Virus record (IMG/VR): IMGVR_UViG_3300006100_000096
Span: 1 to 21,505 of that record
Reading direction: 5' to 3' (one strand)
Origin: a virus
Length of the DNA stretch: 21,505 nt
Both the position numbers and the translations under genes were made by a program. Of this stretch, positions 7,203 through 14,798 are shown piece after piece; within the stretch, counting starts at the first letter, position 1; every line of letters starts with the position of its first letter. Below the pieces are notes generated by a model, which searched no databases, had not been told where the DNA came from, and saw only the letters and a list, made by a program, of their open reading frames with translations.

Positions 7203-7595
7203 TTATACCCCGCCAGTATCGGTCTTTTTCTTTATCTCTGAGATCTGGTCAGCAGTTAAATACTTGATAGTTTCTTCTGCTCTCCGCAAACTATACCCGA
7301 AATAATCTGATATAGCATGAACTTCATCAGAAGTAATATGTTTTGACTGCTTAGTGAATCTCTTACGCTTACTGATACTATTTATGAGATAATCAAATGC
7401 CATCTGGTTAGGAAGAAAAGAATACTTATTCATCTCTGATGCATATAGTGCAGTATCTGGAAAATATGAAAAGGTTTTATTAGTTAACCATGGCTGATAT
7501 TCTTTCTCATCCAATTCCGGATTATCAGAGTTTCTAATAATATCCTTTTTATTATATGAAATATCATTAATATAGTCGAAAGGATTAATAGTCAT
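7203..7595 (-). CDS. 62: gp62 clamp-loader small subunit
   Basis: A 130-aa protein starting MTINPFDYINDISYNKKDII; the ATG overlaps the gp44 stop as ATGA, the same coupling as T4 44/62. The segment FPDTALYASEMNKY followed by FDYLINSISKRKRFTK corresponds to T4 gp62 FPECMPAVYAMNLI...FNYLMAAVPRGKRYGK. It is shorter than T4 gp62 (187 aa), as in other T4-like phages far from T4. With four or so copies of gp44 it loads the gp45 sliding clamp onto primer-template. Sequence similarity is low, so the call leans on position and on the KRKRF region. Confidence 0.88.
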   Translation of the reverse strand: MTINPFDYINDISYNKKDIIRNSDNPELDEKEYQPWLTNKTFSYFPDTALYASEMNKYSFLPNQMAFDYLINSISKRKRFTKQSKHITSDEVHAISDYFGYSLRRAEETIKYLTADQISEIKKKTDTGGV

Positions 7596-8527
7596 TTGAA
7601 TGATACGCTTGCCATAATCTCCAGAACACATGCTGCCAAATTAATCTCAGCATTAGCCACGAATGCGTGTTGATATTGATAACGAGCAAGGATTAAAACT
7701 AATTCTGGAATACTCTGTGGAACAACAAAATCATGCATATTATCATATAGGCTCTTAAACAGAGAATCAACATCAGTATCTGAATTCTCGCCAACCCACT
7801 TACGAGCATTCGGCCAATCTTTATTCTTAAGATGGTTTACTAGAGACTTAAACGATTCTTCAGAAAAGTTTACAAGGATTCCCTCATCAATCTTGCCTAC
7901 AACAGAATATCGTTGAAGTTCGTTTAGAACTCGTCGCCAGTCTGGATAATGTTGTGTGATAACAGAGGCAATAACCTTCTTTTCATACTCAACCCCTTCC
8001 TTATCCAAAATTCCACAGACCCGTTTTAGGAACTGAGATGCCAGAGAAGGAAGATCAGACTTCTTGATCTTAAAATCAATTACAGAACAGCGAGAATGAA
8101 GTGGCTCAATAATTCGATTCTTAAAATTGCAAGTCATAATAAACCCACAATTACTAGAATACTCTTCCATGAAATTACGAAGTGCTGCTTGAGTCTGCGG
8201 GGTCAGATAGTCGCTTTCATCAATAATGATATACCTACGGCCACCATAAAAACTTACTGCTGATGCATAATTCTTAATTTCATTACGAAGAGTATCAATG
8301 TTTCCGTTCATAGACCCATTGATAACAATATAATCGCAATGTAGTTCTTCTAGCATCGCCTTAGCCACAGTTGTCTTGCCGCAACCAGAAGACCCAGAAA
8401 GCAAAAGGTTAGGAATATTCTTCTGTTCTACAAATTGCTGAAACGTGTTCTTTAGATTTTCTGGTAGAATGCAGTCTTCAATCTTCTGTGGTCGATAATC
8501 TTCCGACCACAAATAATTATCGCGCAT
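7592..8527 (-). CDS. 44: gp44 clamp-loader ATPase subunit
   Basis: A 311-aa AAA+ ATPase. Starts MRDNYLWSEDYRPQKIEDCI, the usual box II. Walker A GSSGCGKTT (about residues 45-53), Walker B IIIDESDYLT (D103, E104), sensor 1 region MTCNFKNRI, and the arginine-finger SRC box LHSRCSVIDF (145-147) are all present. It opens the gp45 ring using ATP together with gp62. The initiation region TATGGAGATTTATTATGC is shared exactly with the i-spanin gene on the other strand. An 85-nt structured gap separates it from gp45. Confidence 0.97.
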   Translation of the reverse strand: MRDNYLWSEDYRPQKIEDCILPENLKNTFQQFVEQKNIPNLLLSGSSGCGKTTVAKAMLEELHCDYIVINGSMNGNIDTLRNEIKNYASAVSFYGGRRYIIIDESDYLTPQTQAALRNFMEEYSSNCGFIMTCNFKNRIIEPLHSRCSVIDFKIKKSDLPSLASQFLKRVCGILDKEGVEYEKKVIASVITQHYPDWRRVLNELQRYSVVGKIDEGILVNFSEESFKSLVNHLKNKDWPNARKWVGENSDTDVDSLFKSLYDNMHDFVVPQSIPELVLILARYQYQHAFVANAEINLAACVLEIMASVSFK

Positions 8528-8551
8528 AATAAATCTCCATAATAAAAAGCA

Positions 8552-8600
8552 GAAGCATCAACGGTGGTACAGGCACCTACGCTTCCGAGTCTTCCTGTAC
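8552..8600 (-). promoter_or_regulatory. Pseudoknot-like or attenuator element between gp45 and gp44
   Basis: On the minus strand a stem GAAGCGT with ATGCTTC (8579-8585 with 8552-8558, one G-U pair) encloses a second stem GGTG with CACC. The hairpin loop CCTGTAC (8567-8573) is perfectly complementary to GTACAGG (8594-8600) just upstream. The hairpin is followed by TGCTTTTTATT, then the gp44 ribosome site. The sequence therefore allows an H-type pseudoknot, two alternative folds, or a leaky terminator that would lower clamp-loader relative to clamp expression. Confidence 0.55.
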
Positions 8601-8612
8601 TACATCACATAT

Positions 8613-9278
8613 TTATTCAAAAGAACTGGAATCTGCCTCAAGACATACCCAATATGTAATATCATCTCCAGTAAATCGGGAAATAAGCTTAGATGAAATA
8701 TCTACCTGATAATTTCCAGAAATAAGCTTAGAAAGATATTCAGGCTTAATTACCGCAACGAATGTCTGATCAGTTTCTCCAAGTTCAATATCAAACTTAT
8801 TGGTTCCAACATCCTTGGTATTAATTGCTCGAATATAGAGCTTTCCGTCTTCGCCAGCAACAGCAATTTCTGGAAGACCAAGAACTCCGGTTGCCTTAAT
8901 TACTGATGAAAGATCTTCTGACTTTAGTTCAAAAGAAACTTCTGGATTAGGAAAATTAATTTCCTTTGATGGGACTGTAACCTTAATCATAGATTCATCA
9001 GCAAATCGAAATACAACTTTCTGCCGACCAGAACTAATTACTGCATCACTATCACGCAATTCAATTTCTGCATCCTTGAGCATCGAAAGAGTGGCAAGGA
9101 ACTGAGGTAGATCATAGATGCAAAACATCTTCTCAAAATCTTCCTCGATAGAAGTCTTTGCGAGAATATTCTTTGTTGGTGAGATTGTTGACAGAGTGCT
9201 TCCTTGATTAATCTTAATACTAGGATTAATCGTTGAAAAACTCTTTAGAATACTCAGGGTCTTTTCACTTAATTTCAT
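8613..9278 (-). CDS. 45: gp45 sliding clamp
   Basis: A 221-aa DNA polymerase processivity ring subunit. It starts MKLSEKTLSILKSFSTINPS, which parallels T4 MKLSKDTTALLKNFATINSG, and ends YWVCLEADSSSFE (T4 YVVALEADSTHDF). I place the start at ATG 9278: the upstream in-frame ATG at 9290 forms part of the ribosome site ATGGAG. As well as tethering gp43, the clamp is the activator that contacts gp55 for late transcription in T4-type phages. It has its own consensus sigma70 promoter. Confidence 0.97.
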   Translation of the reverse strand: MKLSEKTLSILKSFSTINPSIKINQGSTLSTISPTKNILAKTSIEEDFEKMFCIYDLPQFLATLSMLKDAEIELRDSDAVISSGRQKVVFRFADESMIKVTVPSKEINFPNPEVSFELKSEDLSSVIKATGVLGLPEIAVAGEDGKLYIRAINTKDVGTNKFDIELGETDQTFVAVIKPEYLSKLISGNYQVDISSKLISRFTGDDITYWVCLEADSSSFE

Positions 9279-9299
9279 AATATACTCCATGTTATAAGA

Positions 9300-9329
9300 A
9301 GAGGGCCAGTATATTGTATCTGGCCCTCT
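9300..9329. repeat. 10-bp inverted repeat overlapping the gp45 promoter
   Basis: AGAGGGCCAG and CTGGCCCTCT flank a 10-nt AT-rich centre. The repeat is GC-rich in an AT-rich genome. It covers the spacer, the -10 box and the start region of the gp45 promoter. It could be an operator, or the hairpin that terminates minus-strand transcripts from the glycosyltransferase gene (there is no long T-run after it). Confidence 0.85.
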
Positions 9330-9336
9330 GTGTCAA
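9308..9336 (-). promoter_or_regulatory. Consensus sigma70 promoter for gp45
   Basis: On the minus strand TTGACA (9331-9336), a 17-nt spacer and TATACT (9308-9313). Transcription should begin near 9301, giving a leader of about 23 nt with the GGAG of gp45. This is an early host-polymerase promoter for the clamp-loader operon. Confidence 0.85.
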
Positions 9337-9341
9337 TAGTT

Positions 9342-10304
9342 TTATGCCTTCTTCCCCAACTTTCCCGGATCAGCGGTGGCACTGACACCGATGCTGGCAA
9401 TATCGGCAAGAGAACCGGAAAAAGTATAGGTCCCAGTATGGGCTAACTTAATCCAAGGACACAGCCATACCTTCAGACCAATCTTTCTGGCGCGTTGGCA
9501 GAAGAAATAATCTTCTGATAGATATCTCTTAGAATACTTATGACCAAATGCAGAATTTTCAGTATCATCGACAAAATCAATAATATCATCTGGAGTTGCC
9601 TTAGGATTGTTCTTTAGGAACTCTCTCATCTCAGTACGAATGTGAGTGTGCTTATTATCAATAGCAGCATCAAATGCCATACAGATTTCACGAGAACCAT
9701 CAAATGCGGCTGTGCGAACATGATCAGGCTTATACATCAGTTCTGGATGTCCTGCGACAAAAGTTTCGAGTGCCTTACGACTAATCATCATAAAGCCTGT
9801 GCCAGACTCTAGAACCTCTTCTGGTTGGTCTAGACGAATCGATGCCTTGCCACCTGCTGGATTGAAAACATAATCACCAACAAACTTTTCTAGAACATTT
9901 GGATCCTGATCGGCTACACCCATGTCACAAGCCTGCTTGATCTTTTCCCACGAAATGCACTTCTTGGGGTATGGAGCAGCCAGAACATCATATTCGGATT
10001 CATCCGTCATAAGTGCAAGCATACCAATAACATCATTTGCATCAAACGAAATGTCAGAGTCAATGAATAGCAGATGGCTACAGTCCGAACGAAGGAACTC
10101 ATCACAAATATAAGCACGGGCACGAGTGATAAGGCTTTCATTGAAAAGATAGTAGAACCGAATATTGATGCCATAATGGGCACCTAGTGCGGTTAGATCA
10201 TTTGATGACTTAGTGAAGTTCCCAAAACATTGGCCCGCATACATGGGGACTCCGCAGAATATAGACTTCTTCCGAAGTTCCTCGATTGAAACACTAATTT
10301 CCAT
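9342..10304 (-). CDS. Glycosyltransferase-like protein, GT-A fold
   Basis: A 320-aa protein. Near the N-terminus, the sequence SLITRARAYICDEFLRSDC is followed by SHLLFIDSDISFDANDV; the DSD at residues 82-84 is the metal-binding DxD expected in GT-A glycosyltransferases. SGTGFMMISRKALETF is the usual acceptor-side segment (ESGTGF-type). YFFCQRARKIGLKVWLCPWI then HTGTYTFSG is the typical C-terminal part. It would transfer a sugar from a nucleotide-sugar; the acceptor (DNA base, virion protein or cell surface) cannot be told. It sits between the DUF3310 gene and gp45, with GGAG about 10 nt before the ATG. Similar genes occur in marine T4-like phages. Confidence 0.82.
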   Translation of the reverse strand: MEISVSIEELRKKSIFCGVPMYAGQCFGNFTKSSNDLTALGAHYGINIRFYYLFNESLITRARAYICDEFLRSDCSHLLFIDSDISFDANDVIGMLALMTDESEYDVLAAPYPKKCISWEKIKQACDMGVADQDPNVLEKFVGDYVFNPAGGKASIRLDQPEEVLESGTGFMMISRKALETFVAGHPELMYKPDHVRTAAFDGSREICMAFDAAIDNKHTHIRTEMREFLKNNPKATPDDIIDFVDDTENSAFGHKYSKRYLSEDYFFCQRARKIGLKVWLCPWIKLAHTGTYTFSGSLADIASIGVSATADPGKLGKKA

Positions 10305-10353
10305 ATTTATTTATTCTCCATTTTTGCAAAATTGCCATTATGATCTCTTGCGA

Positions 10354-10761
10354 TCAATCTTCCTTATTATGTTCTAAATCGTGGATAAAGAGGGTGATGA
10401 TACCATAATGAACGACTTTCATTAGGTCCTTACGCCAATCTTCAGGAGTTCCCTTTTGACCGTATCTACCTGAATACTTGTCAACATTACCTAGACAGAA
10501 GTGCAATCCTCTGCCACGATCAATAGCGATTTCTGTTGATTGGATCTTGCCTTTGGAATAATGTTCGCCGTATGTGCCGTCGATATATTCGGCAATCTCT
10601 TGAAGAATCTTATCCTCGTTGTATTTATAGTTGATTTTAGAATGGGATTCTGAACCCGCCTGTGTGCTACGTTCCATCTTGTCAAATAATCTCTTATTGA
10701 GATCTTGAACATATTTCTTTGTTTGCTCATTGTCAAAACCGACTGTATTGTGGTGATTCAT
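10354..10761 (-). CDS. DUF3310-like (SaV-like) protein
   Basis: About 135 aa. The C-terminal half EHYSKGKIQSTEIAIDRGRG, then CLGNVDKYSGRYGQKGTPED, then WRKDLMKVVHYGI matches the layout of DUF3310, a small phage domain (HY...P.E.I......F..GN..KY..R...KG...DL.K...Y), here with unusual substitutions such as Q for the usual P. I start at ATG 10761 because GGGAGGAG lies directly upstream; an in-frame GTG at 10809 overlaps the deformylase stop and would add 16 residues. The N-terminus is polar and charged. DUF3310 proteins are linked to nucleotide metabolism genes, as here next to MazG, but the biochemical role is not established. Confidence 0.75.
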   Translation of the reverse strand: MNHHNTVGFDNEQTKKYVQDLNKRLFDKMERSTQAGSESHSKINYKYNEDKILQEIAEYIDGTYGEHYSKGKIQSTEIAIDRGRGLHFCLGNVDKYSGRYGQKGTPEDWRKDLMKVVHYGIITLFIHDLEHNKED

Positions 10762-10805
10762 CTTCTCCTCCCTATCATCATTTTCCTCATAATATTTGTA
10801 AGCAC

Positions 10806-11285
10806 TCACTTCATCTTCTCCATCTTTTTCAGAAGCATATCCCTCTTCAATTTTGAAACATTATCCCACATAGTTTTACCATTTAAAAGATCATACTGGT
10901 GCTGAAAAACTCTGGCAGAAATGCCTTCATATCTAAATGTTTGTGCCTGACCAGATCCTAAATTATACCGAACTTTAACCCACATTGGCCTTTTGATCTT
11001 TAGAAAGTGTTTTGGATATGAAACACACCCTTCTTCCAATTCAACCAATTCTGGTGATGATTCTAGAATCTTAGGGTTGATCACTAGAACCGGCTTCTCT
11101 GCCGCCATAACAAAAATCTGAAGTGGAACCCCAATCTGATTGGCAGATATTCCTAGTCCATAATTATCATACATCACTCGAACCATATTGTCAACAAGTT
11201 CTACAAGATCAGTCTGTGGATTGATGAAATTATATTTTTCACAAGGCTGCTTTAGAATTGGATCATTACCATCAACAAGTTGCAT
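10806..11285 (-). CDS. Peptide-deformylase-like protein with degenerate active site
   Basis: A 159-aa PDF-fold protein. Motif 1 is GLGISANQIG (residues 43-52, Gln50 kept) and motif 2 EEGCVS (Cys87 kept, a metal ligand). Motif 3, which should be HExxH, reads QHQYDLLNG: His129 stays but the catalytic Glu is Gln130 and the second metal-ligand His is Leu133. The DNA (CAC CAG TAT GAT CTT TTA) confirms this. E to Q at this site abolishes E. coli PDF activity, so ordinary deformylation is doubtful. Active PDFs are known from T4-like phages, where they are thought to help process nascent host proteins. The ATG overlaps the MazG-like stop (TGATG). Confidence 0.85.
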   Translation of the reverse strand: MQLVDGNDPILKQPCEKYNFINPQTDLVELVDNMVRVMYDNYGLGISANQIGVPLQIFVMAAEKPVLVINPKILESSPELVELEEGCVSYPKHFLKIKRPMWVKVRYNLGSGQAQTFRYEGISARVFQHQYDLLNGKTMWDNVSKLKRDMLLKKMEKMK

Positions 11286-11662
11286 CAGATTACCCCTAGA
11301 ATTAGCTTAAGATTTGGCTTTTCATAATTTGGACCTTTCTTAATCTTACCATCTTCGCGATAGACCGGATTGCCGTCAGAACCAAGTTTGGTCATATTCG
11401 ATCTTTGAACTTCAGCAAAACATGCATCAAGATCAATACCAAATGCCAGACCCGCTCCATAAGTTACATAAAGAATATCGGTCAATCCATCGGCAACTCC
11501 TACAATATCATGATCTTTAATTGCATCCTTCAATTCTTCAAGTTCTTCTCGAATTAGTTCATAACGAAGGGCCACTACATCCTTAGAGGGAAATTTTGGC
11601 TGATCTTGACATTCTTGTCCAAATGTCTTCATAAAATGCTTAACTTTTTCAAAATTTGTCAT
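11285..11662 (-). CDS. MazG-like nucleoside triphosphate pyrophosphohydrolase
   Basis: A 125-aa all-alpha NTP-PPase domain protein. The metal-binding helices read LRYELIREELEELKDAI (EExxE type) and VGVADGLTDILYVTYGAGLA (the ExxD-like second helix, here DGLTD), which is the MazG/HisE/dUTPase-alpha pattern. A beta-hairpin-like insert, TKLGSDGNPVYREDGKIKKG, followed by PNYEKPNL is typical of the phage subgroup. It hydrolyses NTPs or dNTPs to monophosphates plus PPi; substrate unknown. Sits between gp46 and the deformylase-like gene in one operon. Confidence 0.9.
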   Translation of the reverse strand: MTNFEKVKHFMKTFGQECQDQPKFPSKDVVALRYELIREELEELKDAIKDHDIVGVADGLTDILYVTYGAGLAFGIDLDACFAEVQRSNMTKLGSDGNPVYREDGKIKKGPNYEKPNLKLILGVI

Positions 11663-11671
11663 TATTATTCC

Positions 11672-13384
11672 TTATGCTGAGATTCGTGAAAAATCTTTTA
11701 CCTTTTCAAACTTTATTATATTACTGAACTTATCTATCAGATTCTCTCTATGTGAAATGATGAACACATTTGTATCAGCACAGATTGTTCGAATTATTAT
11801 ATCTAGTTGTTCCATACCTGTGCCGTCCATCGCACCATCCATTATTTCATCAAGAACCAAAATATTTGAATTTGCACTGTTTCTCATCTTAGCGATGGCT
11901 CTCCAAGCAAATAGAATGGAAAGATCGACTCGCTTTTTCTCGCCCTCTGAGAATGATTCGTATGAGAAAGTGTCTCGGAACCTTGATTTGATAGTCTCGT
12001 TGAAGTTCTCATCCAACTCAAAACTGATCGGTAGTTCCATGATAGCTAGATATTTATTGATCAGTTTATTGATGACAGGAACATACTGCTTGATGATCTT
12101 TGCTTTGATGCCACCATCCTTCAACAGAACAGCAGCGACATCCAAAACTCCCTTGTCTTTGAATAGTTCTTCTCTGAACTTTTCCTTCTCAATATATTCT
12201 TTCTTGAGAGATTCGATGACATTTGTTTCATTGGTATCTTCAACATTCTTGACCTTGAGGTCTTCAATTTCTTTCGTTGTATCCTTTATATATGTATATC
12301 CGCTAGAGATATGACCATTATACTCAGAAATCTTTCGTTGTATCGCTGCAATATCCAACACAATAGCACCGATTTCTATAGACCTCTTATCAATATCTAC
12401 AAACTGTGCCTCTAGAGTTTTCAGTCCCTCTTCCGTTTCGCGAAGAGACTTGCGCTTGCCTTCAATCGTCTCGTCCTTGAATGTGTGTTCAATGCCTTGC
12501 TTGCAAGTAGGACAGTTATCATTGTCATGATAGAAAGCAATCTCAGCATTTATCTTTTTGATCTTTTCTCTTAGGCTCTTGATGAGAGAAGCTGCTGTCT
12601 CTCGCTTCTTATTATTTGATTCCTGATCGGAAATAGAATCGCGAAGAGCAATCTCCTCTGTCGTCTTTTCTTGAATGAGAGCCTCATAATCATTGATCTT
12701 TTCTTGTGCAGCAAAAATCTTGTTTTGCAGATCGTCGATTTGTTGATCATTATTCTTCTGAAGTTTCTTGATTAGATTTCGGTGTAGAGTAATCTTTTCC
12801 TTGATCAAATCGATCTGGTATTTTACTTCTTGAATGTCGTTCTTGTTCTGTGAAATACGATCTTTCAGAAGAATATTCATTCTGGAGAAAATCTGAATAT
12901 CAAGAAGGTCCTCAATAATCTCTCTGCGCTGACCTGTTGGTAGTTGCATAAAAGGAACAAAGGTCGAAGAACCCAGAATGATAATCTGACAGAAACTCTT
13001 GTGGTTCAGTTTCAGAATGGTTTTTTCTAGAACATCCTGATAGTCTCTAGCCGCAGCATCTTGATTTAGAAGAGTTCCGTCTTGCCAAATCTCAAACACA
13101 TTTGGCTTCATGCCACGCTTGATGAGATATTCTTTGGTTCCAATCTGGAACTCAACCTCAACCATGAGGTTCTTCTGATTTATGGAGTTCAGAAGTTGAG
13201 GTCGATTGATTTTTCGGAATGGCTTTCCAAACAGAACATAAGAGAGTGCATCTAGAAATGTTGACTTACCTGAGCCATTCTGACCAATGATCAGAGTCGT
13301 AGGAGAATTATCCAGTTCAATCTCTGTAAATGTGTTGCCGGTACTAAGGAGATTTTTCCAACGAAGTTTTCTAAAGAACAGCAT
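11672..13384 (-). CDS. 46: gp46 SbcC/Rad50-like recombination endonuclease subunit
   Basis: A 570-aa ABC-type ATPase that works with gp47 to resect DNA ends for recombination-dependent replication. Walker A GQNGSGKST is at residues 34-42. Two long coiled-coil arms (many charged Lys/Glu/Gln stretches such as KNDIQEVKYQIDLIKEKI) flank the zinc-hook CPTCKQG near residue 290. The signature FSEGEKKRVDLS (about 480) and Walker B ILVLDEIMDGAMDGTG (about 510) follow, then the H-loop FIISHRENL. Length is near that of T4 gp46 (560). Its start overlaps the stop of the 61-aa gene (TAATG). Confidence 0.97.
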   Translation of the reverse strand: MLFFRKLRWKNLLSTGNTFTEIELDNSPTTLIIGQNGSGKSTFLDALSYVLFGKPFRKINRPQLLNSINQKNLMVEVEFQIGTKEYLIKRGMKPNVFEIWQDGTLLNQDAAARDYQDVLEKTILKLNHKSFCQIIILGSSTFVPFMQLPTGQRREIIEDLLDIQIFSRMNILLKDRISQNKNDIQEVKYQIDLIKEKITLHRNLIKKLQKNNDQQIDDLQNKIFAAQEKINDYEALIQEKTTEEIALRDSISDQESNNKKRETAASLIKSLREKIKKINAEIAFYHDNDNCPTCKQGIEHTFKDETIEGKRKSLRETEEGLKTLEAQFVDIDKRSIEIGAIVLDIAAIQRKISEYNGHISSGYTYIKDTTKEIEDLKVKNVEDTNETNVIESLKKEYIEKEKFREELFKDKGVLDVAAVLLKDGGIKAKIIKQYVPVINKLINKYLAIMELPISFELDENFNETIKSRFRDTFSYESFSEGEKKRVDLSILFAWRAIAKMRNSANSNILVLDEIMDGAMDGTGMEQLDIIIRTICADTNVFIISHRENLIDKFSNIIKFEKVKDFSRISA

Positions 13385-13569
13385 TACTTACCATCATCCA
13401 ACAAGTTTCCCATAGCATGTTCATATCCAACTTCGTATGCAGCCTTGAGCCAGTTTATTATGTGTTCAGCATCAATACCATCCATTTTGTAGGTATAAAG
13501 ATCATCGTAAAATCTTTCGCCACGAAGACTATACAATTCAATTTCGTTGAACCATTCTGCAAAAGTCAT
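13384..13569 (-). CDS. 61-aa hypothetical protein between gp47 and gp46
   Basis: MTFAEWFNEIELYSLRGERF, then an acidic, aromatic protein with AEHIINWLKAAYEVGYEHAM. Looks like a small helical protein. It follows the gp47 stop by four nt and overlaps the gp46 start by one, so it is co-translated with the two nuclease subunits. T4 also has small ORFs (46.1, 46.2) here; homology cannot be judged. Function unknown. Confidence 0.75.
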   Translation of the reverse strand: MTFAEWFNEIELYSLRGERFYDDLYTYKMDGIDAEHIINWLKAAYEVGYEHAMGNLLDDGK

Positions 13570-13573
13570 ATAA

Positions 13574-14638
13574 TTATCCTATATCAAGGGCGGAACTGTA
13601 CAGTGATTTGAACAAATTGTCAAGTCTTTTCTTGTCAACATCTGTTGCCATATTATCTATGGAGTTATGTAGAATAGTCAAGGTATCATCCACATTTTCT
13701 AGAATATCTTCGTCATCAACCAAATCTAGATTCAAGTTATCATCAACCACCTGAACTTGAATAGGATTTTCCTTTTCGATCTTATCAACAAATAGATCAA
13801 ACCAATAAGGATTTGTCTTGTTGATGACAATCACCTTGACGTAAGAATCCTTCAGATACGAGAAATCGAAAGACTTCAGTTGATCCGAATCTTTCCACTT
13901 ATTATCGTCATACTTGACCTTATGAAACAGTTTATACGGATTCTCAATAAATGTCAACTCTTTTGTTTCAAGATCAAGCACATGAAACCCCTTTGGATCA
14001 TTATAATCGCTCCATGACATTTCATATGGACATCCAAGATATGTGATGTTGCGAGAAGTTGATCGGTGGTGGAAATGTCCAGACAGAACAAGATGAAACT
14101 TTGAAAATACATTTGCTTCCATACCACCGTGATGTGGCTGTCCTCTGTGCATCTCAAATCCATCCAGTTCTAGGTGTCCTAGAAGAATATCAGCATTTGA
14201 CTTCTCAATAATGTCCAGAGCCTGCTCTCTGTTATCATCACAGATCCATGGCATCATAACTATTTTATGACCACGAATATCTATTTCTGTAGGAGAAGAA
14301 TATACTCCAATATCATATTCACCTAGAAGTAGATCCGGCGAGTTTACTTCATTTGTATTTTTATATGAGGTGCAATGATTGCCCACAATTAAATGCAGAT
14401 TTATATTGTTCTCCCGGATAGGATCAAACCAATATTCACGACAACGCTTCAATGAAACAAAGTTGATAAACTTTCTTCTATCAAAAGTATCGCCCAAATC
14501 CACTACAGTATCTATATCGTTTTCTTTCAAATAAGGAAAAAATACATTCTCATAAAATCTTTGAAAGTGATTGTGCATAACATCTGCATCACCACGCGAT
14601 CCAAAATGTTGATCCGTAATCAGAGCAATTTTAGTCAC
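13574..14638 (-). CDS. 47: gp47 SbcD/Mre11-like recombination nuclease subunit
   Basis: A 354-aa calcineurin-type metallophosphoesterase, nuclease partner of gp46. Motifs in order: LITDQHFGSRGD (DxH), VDLGDTFDRRKF (GDxxD), IVGNHCTSYKNTNEVNSPDL (GNH), LLGHLELDG and SGHFHHRS (GHxH). PWICDDNREQ and DPKGFHVLDLE parallel T4 gp47. The residue after GNH is Cys, where most family members have Asp or Glu. The start is a GTG overlapping the stop of the upstream 53-aa gene (GTGA), so translation is probably coupled. Confidence 0.96.
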   Translation of the reverse strand: MTKIALITDQHFGSRGDADVMHNHFQRFYENVFFPYLKENDIDTVVDLGDTFDRRKFINFVSLKRCREYWFDPIRENNINLHLIVGNHCTSYKNTNEVNSPDLLLGEYDIGVYSSPTEIDIRGHKIVMMPWICDDNREQALDIIEKSNADILLGHLELDGFEMHRGQPHHGGMEANVFSKFHLVLSGHFHHRSTSRNITYLGCPYEMSWSDYNDPKGFHVLDLETKELTFIENPYKLFHKVKYDDNKWKDSDQLKSFDFSYLKDSYVKVIVINKTNPYWFDLFVDKIEKENPIQVQVVDDNLNLDLVDDEDILENVDDTLTILHNSIDNMATDVDKKRLDNLFKSLYSSALDIG

Positions 14639-14796
14639 TTTCTTCCTTCATATTTCGCAATAATATGATCACAATATTCTTTGATATTTCTAATTGTCTG
14701 GACATAATTAAATCTTACATCTTGACGATTGCTTTTATCAAGAGCGTTATCACCCATCTGTCTAATTAATACTGGTACATTATCATACTTTAACAT
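14635..14796 (-). CDS. 53-aa hypothetical protein between gp55 and gp47
   Basis: A small ORF encoding MLKYDNVPVLIRQMGDNALD, then KSNRQDVRFNYVQTIRNIKE and YCDHIIAKYEGRK. It begins three nt after the gp55 stop and its TGA overlaps the GTG start of gp47, leaving no free space, which is strong evidence that it is a real gene. Predicted soluble and helical, basic. No family recognised. Confidence 0.75.
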   Translation of the reverse strand: MLKYDNVPVLIRQMGDNALDKSNRQDVRFNYVQTIRNIKEYCDHIIAKYEGRK

Positions 14797-14798
14797 GT

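Noticed and set aside
10622-10629. TATAAATA late-box match on the minus strand within the DUF3310-like gene
   Set aside because: It is inside coding sequence (the Tyr-Lys-Tyr codons) with no gene start at a suitable distance downstream.
10491-10736. 81-aa minus-strand ORF in another frame of the DUF3310-like gene
   Set aside because: Alternative frame of a recognised domain with no ribosome site; no lipobox or membrane feature that would suggest a true nested gene.
11757-12314. 185-aa plus-strand ORF inside gene 46
   Set aside because: Shadow of the gp46 coding frame: antisense to the signature and Walker B region, with low-complexity Ser/Leu/Ile composition.
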